This document shows, piece after piece, positions 49,881 to 57,743 of a stretch of DNA of 61,743 nt. The notes under the pieces are model-generated. The model did not search any database, was not told where the DNA came from, and was given only the letters and a program-made list of their open reading frames with translations. The position numbers were made by a program, and so were the translations under genes. Source of the stretch: Rhodospirillaceae bacterium (GTDB lineage Bacteria > Pseudomonadota > Alphaproteobacteria > Rhodospirillales > JABHCV01); the NCBI GenBank assembly GCA_014382375.1, contig JACNJU010000039.1, forward strand, positions 1 to 61,743, given 5' to 3'. Each line of letters opens with the position of its first letter. The stretch's first letter is position 1.

Positions 49881-50576
49881 TTAAATCCCCAACAGCCGCG
49901 TACGTAACGCGTCATCATCAAGTAAAGCCTGGGCGCTGCCTTCGTGGACAATCCGGCCGTGATCCATAACGTAGACCCGGTCGCTGACCTGCAAGGCGCT
50001 CAAGGCGTTTTGTTCAACCACCAACACCGCAATGCCCTCACTTTTTAGCCGTGTAATGGTTTTCATCACATCCTGCACGACTTTCGGGGCCAGCCCTTGA
50101 GACGGCTCATCGAACAAAACCAACCCTGGCGAGCCTAACAGTGCACGGGAAATGGCAACCATTTGCATCTCGCCGCCAGACAGGTTCTCGCAATCGCGTT
50201 CCATCAAATATTCAATGGCCGAGAATATTTCGAACATTTCGTTTTCAGACCATGAACGAAAACGGGTTTTCTTCTTTCCCAACGACAGGTTGGTTTTGAC
50301 CTTTAAAGTGGGGAAGATACGACGATCATCGGGAACCCAGCCTACACCGGCATTGGCAATGTCGCAGGTGGCGGTTCTGGTGACATCCCTGCCATCAAAA
50401 TGAATTGATCCGCTGCGTGCCGGCGACAGCCCCAGGATAGAACGCAGGGTCGTTGTTTTACCGGCACCGTTTGGTCCCAGCAATGCCACCACTTCACCTT
50501 CTGCCACTTCAAGGGAGGTGCCAAAAAGCGCCTGAGTTTCGCCATAAAATGTTTCGATATTTGAGACACTTAACAT
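49881..50576 (-). CDS. livF: Branched-chain-type ABC ATPase LivF-like (231 aa)
   Basis: Complete ABC cassette: GPNGAGKTTTLRSILG near 35, NLSGGEMQMVAISRALLG near 135, Walker B LVLFDEPSQGLAP and VLVVEQNALSALQ. Length and GLAPKVV are typical of LivF. It starts immediately after the LivG-like stop. It energises the LivHM-like permease. Confidence 0.92.
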   Translation of the reverse strand: MLSVSNIETFYGETQALFGTSLEVAEGEVVALLGPNGAGKTTTLRSILGLSPARSGSIHFDGRDVTRTATCDIANAGVGWVPDDRRIFPTLKVKTNLSLGKKKTRFRSWSENEMFEIFSAIEYLMERDCENLSGGEMQMVAISRALLGSPGLVLFDEPSQGLAPKVVQDVMKTITRLKSEGIAVLVVEQNALSALQVSDRVYVMDHGRIVHEGSAQALLDDDALRTRLLGI

Positions 50577-51320
50577 TTACGCGACCTCTCCCAGCTGAGA
50601 AGCCTGCACCCATTCATTGGCGCGCAAATCTTCGGGAGACCCTTCGGTGATAACCTGGCCCCAGTGAATGACGGAAATTTTGTCAGCCAGACGAAACAAA
50701 AACTTCATGTCGTGCTCGATAATGACAATCGAATAAGTTTCTTTTAGTTCGAGGATCAGGTCGGCCAGACGGGCGGTGCCATCGACGCCAAGGCCTTGTG
50801 TCGGTTCATCGAGAAAAAGCAGTCTTGGTTCTGACGCCAGTGCAACGCCAATTTCCAGGGCCCGGCGCTCTCCGTAAGGCAGGTTAATTGCCTGTTCAAG
50901 TTCACGCCCCTTTAAGCCAACCTTTGCAAGGACATCAGCGGCCCTGTCCATGGTGGTTGTATCACCGGGTAAATCATAAAGCGGATTGAAGGCGCGGGTA
51001 ACCGTATTGCGCAGGGCAATCATGATATTGTCTATGGCGGAAAATTCATCAAACAGGGTCATGATCTGAAATGATCGGGCGATGCCCATTCCTGAAATTT
51101 TACGCGGTGGAAGGCCGGTAATGTCCTGTCCGTCAAAGTGGACGGTGCCGCCATCGGGCTTGTACTGGCCGGTCAGAACATTAAAGCAGGTCGATTTTCC
51201 AGCCCCGTTAGGCCCCATAATGCCGCTCAGTTGTCCCGCTTCAAAAGACAGCGTGATGTCTTCAAGAACGACCTGATCGCCAAAGCGTTTTTGCAAATGT
51301 TTTGCTTCAAAAAATGCCAT
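50577..51320 (-). CDS. livG: Branched-chain-type ABC ATPase LivG-like (247 aa)
   Basis: Cassette with GPNGAGKSTCFNVLTG near 35, GIARSFQIMTLF Q-loop, a signature NLPYGERRALEIGVAL (PYGERR in place of LSGGQ, common in LivG/UrtD relatives), Walker B LLFLDEPTQGLG and IIEHDMKFLFRLAD. ATG 51320 follows GGGAGA; the longer reading to 51701 runs backward through livM and is not real. Confidence 0.92.
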   Translation of the reverse strand: MAFFEAKHLQKRFGDQVVLEDITLSFEAGQLSGIMGPNGAGKSTCFNVLTGQYKPDGGTVHFDGQDITGLPPRKISGMGIARSFQIMTLFDEFSAIDNIMIALRNTVTRAFNPLYDLPGDTTTMDRAADVLAKVGLKGRELEQAINLPYGERRALEIGVALASEPRLLFLDEPTQGLGVDGTARLADLILELKETYSIVIIEHDMKFLFRLADKISVIHWGQVITEGSPEDLRANEWVQASQLGEVA

Positions 51321-51322
51321 GA

Positions 51323-52354
51323 CTATTCTCCCGCCACAGAATTTTTGGGTGTTTGGGACGTGGGAGTTGCAGCCGATTTTGCTTTTTGTTTTTTCATGAA
51401 ATCTTGCCATACACCGGCTATGCCTTCGGGCTTGAACAACATGACTGCCATGAACATCAACCCGTACCACAACAACCATGTTTCTGTGAGTGAGCCCAGG
51501 AAATCCCGTGCGACAAAGAAAATAATAGCGCCAATGACCGGCCCCCAGAAACTGACAAAGCCGCCACCAATCAAGGTCATCATGACAATAAAACCAGAGG
51601 CATGCAGGCTCATGACATCCGGATAGGCGCTTTCCTGGGCAATGGCAAAAATGCTCCCGGCCAATCCGGCGATGACGCCTGAAAGCGTAAAGACAGACCA
51701 TTTCATCAGCCAGACATTATAGCCAACAAAGCCGGCCCGCATCTCGCTCATACGAATGGCTTGCAGGGCCTTGCCATAAGGTGAATGGACAATGCGCCAC
51801 AAGAGCAAGGTGATAACCACCAGCACCGCGAAGGCGAAGTAAAAAAGGGCCTCGTTGCTTTTCAGGCTAACATCTACAGGCCCCAGGGAAAGCGTGCCGC
51901 GATAAACATTCAAAAGGCCATCTTCACCCCCCGTCAGGGTGTGCCATTTGATGGCAATAAACCAGAACACCTGACCGAAAGCGATGGTCATCAGGGCAAA
52001 ATAAATGCCCCGTCTGTGAGACAGGAAACAGGCTGCCAGGCCCGCGGCAACGCCGCCGGCAAAGGCACCAAGCAAAATACCGGCCCAGACGCTTTCGAAA
52101 ACATTTAACTGGCAAAGGGAATAAGCATAGGCACCAATACCGAAGTAAGCACCGTGTCCGAATGACGGCAGGCCTGTATATCCAAGTAACAGGTTGAAGC
52201 CCAGCGCGTAAATGATCCAGATGATGATTTCAACGCCAAGGTAATTATACAAACCAACCGATGTCCCCCACAGCGGGAACGTACCCAACACAACAAACAT
52301 CAAAAGCATAGGCCTGGTGAAAACAGGGGTGGAAATGGCAAAAGGGGATTTCAT
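51323..52354 (-). CDS. livM: Branched-chain-type ABC permease LivM-like (343 aa)
   Basis: Multispanning permease with IIIWIIYALGFNLLLGYTGLPSFGHGAYFGIGA (seen in parts), the EAA-like YGKALQAIRMSEMRAGFVGYN near 215 and C-terminal MFMAVMLFKPEGIAG. A ~30-residue Lys/Thr/Ser tail follows. ATG 52354 is preferred to the long reading from 52519, which overlaps livH. Confidence 0.92.
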   Translation of the reverse strand: MKSPFAISTPVFTRPMLLMFVVLGTFPLWGTSVGLYNYLGVEIIIWIIYALGFNLLLGYTGLPSFGHGAYFGIGAYAYSLCQLNVFESVWAGILLGAFAGGVAAGLAACFLSHRRGIYFALMTIAFGQVFWFIAIKWHTLTGGEDGLLNVYRGTLSLGPVDVSLKSNEALFYFAFAVLVVITLLLWRIVHSPYGKALQAIRMSEMRAGFVGYNVWLMKWSVFTLSGVIAGLAGSIFAIAQESAYPDVMSLHASGFIVMMTLIGGGFVSFWGPVIGAIIFFVARDFLGSLTETWLLWYGLMFMAVMLFKPEGIAGVWQDFMKKQKAKSAATPTSQTPKNSVAGE

Positions 52355-52356
52355 GA

Positions 52357-53286
52357 TTAGTTTTCCAATGCACTTTTCTTGCCGAACAAACCGCGGGTGC
52401 GGAATGTGACAACAACAATCAACAACAAGTACATGGACATCATTGACCATTCCGAAACATAGGCTCCGGAAAAGGCAACGACCAATCCGACCATAACACC
52501 GGCAATGACGGCCCCCCAAAAACTACCAATGCCGCCGACAACGATGATTAGAAATGCCGGGATAACCACGTCGACACCAACATGGGGGCGCAAGCCCCAG
52601 ATCGGGGTCAGAATAATTCCGGCGATGCCCGAAAGGGACGCACCCAGGCCAAAAACCAGAAGCCTTAACCGTGTCAGGTTGACCCCAAGGGCGCGGACCA
52701 TCTCGCTATCATGGGCACCGGCTTTGATTGTCGCGCCATAGGGCGTTTTTTCCAGAAACAACCAAACCACAATAATCATGAACAGGGCAAAGAAGGCGGC
52801 ATAGAAACGGTAATTCGAATAAATCATGCCCCCGGCAAAAAAGGCGCCACTGACGGCATCAGGAATAGGCATAACCTGTTCCGCCGATCCCCAGGTAATA
52901 CGAATGGTTTCTTCAATGACAAGCGCCGCGCCGTATGTCAGTAGCAAACCGTATTCGGCCTTTTTGCCATAGGTCCGGCGCATGCAGATTTCCAACCCCA
53001 TGCCAACCAGGGCGACAAGGGCGGGGGCCAATGCAAGGGCAACCACATAGCGCAAGGCCAAAGGCAAGGCTGAATACCAGTCACCAAAGGATCCAAAATA
53101 AGAGAGATTTGGATCAATAATCGACATGGCGAAATAGGCACCAAGGGCAAACAATGAGCCATGGGCCAGGTTAATCAGTTCCATAACGCCGACAATCAGC
53201 ATAAAGCCCAAGGCGATCAGGGCAAACAGAAGGCCAAGGGCCAGGCCGTTTACGAGATGGGGCAATAGGTTGAGAATGACGTCCAT
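52357..53286 (-). CDS. livH: Branched-chain-type ABC permease LivH-like (309 aa)
   Basis: LivH fold: LVNGLALGLLFALIALGFML, LINLAHGSLFALGAY, TYGAALVIEETIR, YGATIKAGAHDSEMVRALG (EAA loop near 195) and VVVGGIGSFWGAVIAGVMVG. It is the first permease gene after the binding-protein gene, with a terminator between. The SLFALGAYFAMSI region and length are normal. Confidence 0.93.
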   Translation of the reverse strand: MDVILNLLPHLVNGLALGLLFALIALGFMLIVGVMELINLAHGSLFALGAYFAMSIIDPNLSYFGSFGDWYSALPLALRYVVALALAPALVALVGMGLEICMRRTYGKKAEYGLLLTYGAALVIEETIRITWGSAEQVMPIPDAVSGAFFAGGMIYSNYRFYAAFFALFMIIVVWLFLEKTPYGATIKAGAHDSEMVRALGVNLTRLRLLVFGLGASLSGIAGIILTPIWGLRPHVGVDVVIPAFLIIVVGGIGSFWGAVIAGVMVGLVVAFSGAYVSEWSMMSMYLLLIVVVTFRTRGLFGKKSALEN

Positions 53287-53356
53287 AATCTGATGCTATT
53301 TTTTGCCGTGAAATAAAAATTATTAAAAATGAAAAATTGGAAAATTTAAAATTTTG

Positions 53357-53395
53357 AAAAAAATTCCCGCGCTGACGCATAAACGCCAACGCGGG
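53357..53395 (-). terminator. Rho-independent terminator between binding protein and livH
   Basis: On the minus strand CCCGCGTTGGCG-TTTATG-CGTCAGCGCGGG forms a 12-bp stem (two G-U pairs) followed by AATTTTTTT. It sits just after the binding-protein stop and probably allows partial read-through, keeping the binding protein in excess over the permease. Confidence 0.8.
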
Positions 53396-53407
53396 GAGTG
53401 AGAAGTA

Positions 53408-54670
53408 TCAGGGAGTGTACTTCGGCGTATCAGCCATTGATTCCAACTTGCATGTCTCGTTGGAAGAGGCGTCATTGACCGCAGCTGGAGAGGCGTGAGC
53501 AACGATCTGGAACATGTCGTCCTTATCCTTGCTGGCCAGATTGGCGGTTGCCAAATATATGGTCTGCTGCATCTGATGGGTATTCGGGTTCATGAAGGCA
53601 TCGTCGTGCTGCATACGGGTGGCGGCCGGGATCCGCAGATTTTCAAGCTGCTTGATAACAGCATGGTTTTCTGTGGTGCCAGCGGCTTCGATAGCTTCAA
53701 GAAGCGAACGTGTCGCCCAGTAACCATTGAAAAAGACGTTGCCGGGAACCTTCATTTTGGTGTCCGGATACATCTTGGCGTACTTGGCGTTAAATTCCTC
53801 AACGCCAGGCAGATCAAACTTGTAGTACCAGGTTGTGCCGAAAACACCGAACAGGTTCTTGGCAGGCAGACCATAAACATCAGGCCAGTCCTGTTGATTG
53901 TTGATCCAGGCATATTTTGCGCCCATGTCTAGCTGGGAAATCTGGGTGCGCATAGCCTTCTGGTCATCACCACCAACGGCAGCGGCAATAACTTTCGGGG
54001 AAGCCTGCTGGATTTTTAGCAATGCCGAGCTAAAATCACGGGTTCCCTGGGGGATCATGATTTCATCAATGATTTTGGCACCGGCAGCTTCGGCCAACTG
54101 GCGGGTCGCCTTGGACGTATTGTGACCCCAAACGTAATCATTGGTCATCAGCAGCCATTTTTTACCATATTTGTTGACAGCATTTTGAACAGCAGCCTGG
54201 GCAAAGTTCTTGCCATTGCCGTCCCAAACAAACTTGACCCGGTGGCAATTTTTGCCGGATTCCGTGGGCGAGCTGGAGTTGGTGTTCAGGTAAACAACGC
54301 CGTACTTTTGCGCAACCTGCGAAATAGCGTTGGCAACGCCGGAACTGACAGCGCCAATCATGAAGCCAACTTTTTCGCGGGTGATCATGCGCTCAGCAAC
54401 GCGTGAGCCGGTAGCCGGCGTGGTTTCGGTATCGATGTGGATCGTTTTGATTTCACGACCCATAACACCGCCTTTGGCGTTGAATTCCTCAATCGCCATT
54501 AGCATGCCACGACGGTCAGAAGCACCAGAGTTGGCATACTGTCCACTGGCATCAGACGTCAGGCCAATCAGTAAAGGTTTTGCTGTAGCAGGAACACTGC
54601 CGGTGGCAATTGCAGCTACGACGGCAAAGGTCGCAGCACCTGTCATAAGTTTAGATGTAAAATTTCTCAT
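53408..54670 (-). CDS. Branched-chain-type periplasmic substrate-binding protein (420 aa)
   Basis: Sec signal peptide (KLMTGAATFAVVAAIATG...ATA, ~33 aa) and Peripla_BP_6 domains: LIGLTSDASGQYANSG, REKVGFMIGAVSSGVANAISQVAQKYGVVYLN in parts, and KWLLMTNDYVWGHNTS. It belongs to the urea/amide/amino-acid HAAT class but with three Cys and a long C-terminus. ATG 54670 has GGAGACG upstream; 54682 is an alternative. Ligand unknown; neighbours (SDRs, IolB/IolC) suggest a polyol or sugar-acid. Confidence 0.9.
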   Translation of the reverse strand: MRNFTSKLMTGAATFAVVAAIATGSVPATAKPLLIGLTSDASGQYANSGASDRRGMLMAIEEFNAKGGVMGREIKTIHIDTETTPATGSRVAERMITREKVGFMIGAVSSGVANAISQVAQKYGVVYLNTNSSSPTESGKNCHRVKFVWDGNGKNFAQAAVQNAVNKYGKKWLLMTNDYVWGHNTSKATRQLAEAAGAKIIDEIMIPQGTRDFSSALLKIQQASPKVIAAAVGGDDQKAMRTQISQLDMGAKYAWINNQQDWPDVYGLPAKNLFGVFGTTWYYKFDLPGVEEFNAKYAKMYPDTKMKVPGNVFFNGYWATRSLLEAIEAAGTTENHAVIKQLENLRIPAATRMQHDDAFMNPNTHQMQQTIYLATANLASKDKDDMFQIVAHASPAAVNDASSNETCKLESMADTPKYTP

Positions 54671-54708
54671 TTTCGTCTCCATCCTATGTTGTTTAACGTA
54701 AAGCTTTT

Positions 54709-54721
54709 TCAGATTTTCTGA
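54709..54721. promoter_or_regulatory. Inverted repeat TCAGA-TTT-TCTGA upstream of the binding-protein gene
   Basis: Perfect 5-bp arms, with a core AGAAAATCTG on the minus strand like the AGAAAATTCTG upstream of the intact rpiR gene. It may be an RpiR-type operator. Confidence 0.4.
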
Positions 54722-54773
54722 TTTATTATTTTTGTGACACAGCCCGGGCTGGGGCTAAATCAAATCTCGTCAG

Positions 54774-55674
54774 TTAACATTTTCCGATATTTACCTTGTT
54801 CATTTCAGATTGTGCTTTCACCAGGTGACCGACCAAACCGTCGGCGAAGCCAGCTTTTCCGGCCTGCACAAATGCGTTGTGGGTGGCATTGCCCATTGGC
54901 GATACGATGCCCGCGTCCGCCAGCATGCTATTGAGGTAGCGCAGGTCTTTCGTGGCATTGGCAATACTGAATTTCATACCTTCAAAGTCACCCTCATCAA
55001 GGATGCCGGGCACGATCATCTGGAATATTCCACTATTACCGCCACCGGCGCTAATGACCTCGCGGAAGCGTTGCAAGTCAACGCCCGTTGCTTCGCAGGC
55101 ACAAAGCGCTTCGGCGATCAGGGTGGCTTGGCCCATGGTGATCAGGTTATTGATCAGCTTCATGCGTGATCCACTACCAACCGGACCCATGTGGAAAATA
55201 TTTTCGCAGAATGTTTGCAAGATGGGCTCAATGGCGGCAAAGACTTCATCTGAAGCTCCGACCATTGTGTTCAATTTACCGGCCTCGGCTTCAATAGGGG
55301 TGCGGGCCAATGGTGCATCGGCCATCACGGCACCTTTGGCGGCAAGATCAGCGGCAACTTTTTCGACAGTACCGGGAGCACCGGTAGAACAGTCGATGAC
55401 GATCATGCCATCGCTGACACCTTCAAGAAATCCGTTCTCACCGTATGCCACAGCTTCAACCTGCGGCGAGCGTAACACAAAGAATAAGAACATCTGATGC
55501 CTCGGCGATGGCTTTTGGAGTGGCAGCTTCGGTTGCGCCCTTGGTGATGAGGTCTTCCAGCGGGGCGCGATTTCGATGCGCCATGGCAACAACGTCATAA
55601 CCCTTTTCAAGAAGATTTTTGATCATGCCGTGGCCCATCATACCAACGCCGATAAAGCCTATTTTTTGGGTCAC
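54774..55674 (-). pseudogene. Frameshifted 3-hydroxyisobutyrate-dehydrogenase-family gene
   Basis: The N-terminal part (55674-55456) reads IGFIGVGMMGHGMIKNLLEKG ... ASDVLILCVT and then stops. The rest (from ~55475 to 54774) continues in another frame with SPQVEAVAYGENG, DAPLARTPIEAEAG, GSGSRMKLINNLITMG and a proper end. The family normally reads CVT-x-SPQV, so two bases are missing or one is extra near 55467-55475. The start is GTG 55674 with GGAGG five bases upstream. It is either a real mutation or a sequencing error. The product would be a tartronate-semialdehyde reductase-like enzyme. Confidence 0.8.
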
Positions 55675-55723
55675 GATTACCTCCAAGATTTTACTTGAAA
55701 TTATTTTCTATTTTTCGATATAG

Positions 55724-55737
55724 AACGAAAATTCGTT
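55724..55737. promoter_or_regulatory. Inverted repeat AACGAA-AA-TTCGTT
   Basis: Perfect 6-bp arms, about 50 bp upstream of the frameshifted dehydrogenase start, in an AT-rich 180-bp gap after the broken rpiR gene. A second, looser repeat AGAAAT-N8-ATTTCT lies at 55746-55765. Likely regulator sites. Confidence 0.45.
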
Positions 55738-55853
55738 TTATGTCAAGAAATGAAAAAATATTTCTAAAATTACTTTATGCAAAATTTTCCCTATCGGGAA
55801 TCCACGACGCAGATTCTTACCGGTCTTTGGGGCTGGAAATCTTTCGGAAGTCC

Positions 55854-56687
55854 CTACTGGTTACCGTCGCGAAAATAACCCAAAGTCAAAATCAGGGTTT
55901 GCGCCAGCACCATAGATCCGGTCAGCGGGCGGAATCGGTGAACATCGGATTCACGAACACAGAAAGACTGCCTGGAATAGGTTGCCAGCGGGCTGGAAAG
56001 ATTATCGGTAATGGCCAGTACAGGAATCCCCCTGATGTGCACATCCTTGACAATCTCGACAACTTCTTTTGCGTATTCGGCATAACTGACGGTGATCAGT
56101 AAATCGGCGTTTGTCATGGTTGATGCTTGTTGCGGGGCCATGCCGCCAACCCCGTCAAGAAGCTGACACGGGTATTCCAGGCGGGTCAGTCCGTAAGAAA
56201 TATAGCTGGCAACGGGGAAGGCACGACGCTGGCCAAGGACGTATATATGCCTGGCATTGTCAATAGTTTCAACGGCTTGTTGCAATTGGGCGTCATTAAC
56301 GCCCACTTCCAGCCATCTCAGGGATTTGTTTTACGCATCAGAAAATTTCCGCAGCAAGGAAACCGGATTCTCCCGTGCGGCATCTTCCATTTCTTCGTGT
56401 TGGTTGTAGATGCGTTCGCGAAAACTGGCCGATCCTTCGATCAGTCGCAGCTTAAAAACCCGTTGTAGATCGGAAAAGCCGGAATATCCAAAAGATTTGG
56501 CGAAGCGAATAAGCGCCGATGGCTGGATCCCGATTTCCGCCGAAATAACCACCACCCGTTCCAGGGCAAACCGATTCGGATCATCAAGGGCAAACTGGGC
56601 GATTTTTTTTAACTGCGGACTTAATTCTTCGTACTTTTCATGAAAACGCATACGAAGTTGATCAAATGATTCGACAGTTTCAGACAC
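55854..56687 (-). pseudogene. RpiR-family regulator with an in-frame stop codon
   Basis: The N-terminal RpiR helix-turn-helix (GIQPSALIRFAKSFGYSGFSD near 60) ends at TAA 56331-56333. The reading continues in the same frame (GVNDAQLQQAVETIDNARHIYVLGQ...) through a complete SIS sugar-phosphate domain to 55854. Aligned with the intact RpiR at 56891, the 25 residues from LNEF/RKFS to QAV match with no gap, the stop replacing one residue (Gly there). A point mutation thus splits a ~278-residue protein. It could be inactive, or the SIS part might restart at GTG 56306. Confidence 0.8.
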
Positions 56688-56772
56688 GGTCTGTCTCCCT
56701 GAAATGTTCTTGAATTACAAAACCGTTACGACAGATACGCAACAGGCAGATCATAAACCACATGGACTTAAA

Positions 56773-56790
56773 ATAGAATATATTTTCTAT
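56773..56790. promoter_or_regulatory. Inverted repeat ATAGAA-TATATT-TTCTAT between the two rpiR genes
   Basis: Perfect 6-bp arms in the 203-bp divergent gap, followed by two more AGAAAAT units near 56805 and 56830. Probable autoregulatory RpiR operator for both directions. Confidence 0.5.
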
Positions 56791-56890
56791 TGATAATTAT
56801 AAAAAGAAAATTTCATTATTGCTAAAAATAGAAAATTCTGTTCATATGCGATTCATCGAATTGAATTAATCTCTTAAGTGGACAAGAATT

Positions 56891-57742
56891 GTGGATCAAA
56901 TTCCGGCAACATACAACGATCTGAAGGCGGTCATTACCGCCAGATATAATGCCCTGCCCCGGCAATTAAAAAAGTTCGGGCGTTTTGCATTGGACAATTC
57001 AGACATTCTGGCCCTGGAAACCGTGACCACGGTTGCCCAGCGTGCCGATGTTCAGCCCTCGACCATTATCCGTTTCGCCAAGGCCATCGGCTACGACGGG
57101 TTTAGCGATCTGCAACAAATTTGCCGAAACCGCCTGATGGAAGATACATCAAGCTACCGCGAACGGATCAAATCATTCCGGAGCGAAGGCCCCGAAAGTG
57201 CCGGATCAAGGCTCAACGAATTTTGTGAAGCTGGTATGGACGCCCTTGATCACCTGCGCCTGAATACGCCTTCTGACAAGCTGGAACAGGCGGTGGGCAT
57301 TTTAAAAGGCGCCCGCGATATTCACCTGTTTGGCCAGGGGCGCTCTTTTGCCGTTGCCCAATACCTGCACTACGCACTGTCACGCCTTGAAATTCGTTGC
57401 TTCCTGGCTGACGGTGCCGGGGGAATGTTAAAGTACCAGCTTGGTATAGCCGGGCCCAGCGACGCCGTTATCGCCATCAGTTTTTCCCCTTACACGCCTG
57501 TCGTCAATTCGGTTGTTACCGATCTGGCCGGACAGGGGGTGCAGGTTATTTCCATAACCGATAGCCCCTTAAGCCCCCTTGCAGAGCCGAGTGCTGTCAG
57601 CTTTGAAATTGCCGAGGCACAGGACCAAACATTCAGAACGCTGGTTGCCCCGCTTTGTCTGGCCCAAAGCCTGGTTGTCAGTCTGGGCCAGGCAATTGCC
57701 GAAATGCAGCCCCGACGGCCAGCAACGAAAGACGAACTTTAA
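56891..57742 (+). CDS. RpiR-family transcriptional regulator (HTH plus SIS domain, 283 aa)
   Basis: HTH_6 domain (1-80; VTTVAQRADVQPSTIIRFAKAIGYDGFSD in parts) and a C-terminal SIS domain (about 125-265; IHLFGQGRSFAVAQYLHYALSRL, VISITDSPLSPLAE) that binds a phosphosugar. GTG 56891 is the start, with a weak AGTGGA upstream. It is followed 1 bp later by iolC, so it is probably the regulator of inositol or polyol catabolism and perhaps of the minus-strand transporter operon. Closely related to the broken paralogue next door. Confidence 0.9.
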   Translation: MDQIPATYNDLKAVITARYNALPRQLKKFGRFALDNSDILALETVTTVAQRADVQPSTIIRFAKAIGYDGFSDLQQICRNRLMEDTSSYRERIKSFRSEGPESAGSRLNEFCEAGMDALDHLRLNTPSDKLEQAVGILKGARDIHLFGQGRSFAVAQYLHYALSRLEIRCFLADGAGGMLKYQLGIAGPSDAVIAISFSPYTPVVNSVVTDLAGQGVQVISITDSPLSPLAEPSAVSFEIAEAQDQTFRTLVAPLCLAQSLVVSLGQAIAEMQPRRPATKDEL

Positions 57743-57743
57743 A

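Noticed and set aside
51321-51701. Long N-terminal extension of LivG
   Set aside because: It runs antisense-like through the livM 3' half in another frame and is Cys/His/Trp-rich; the ABC domain begins at ATG 51320.
54740-54751. 12-bp palindrome CAGCCCGGGCTG as a terminator for the frameshifted dehydrogenase
   Set aside because: No loop-allowing stem of good length and no T-run on either strand; at most a restriction-like palindrome.
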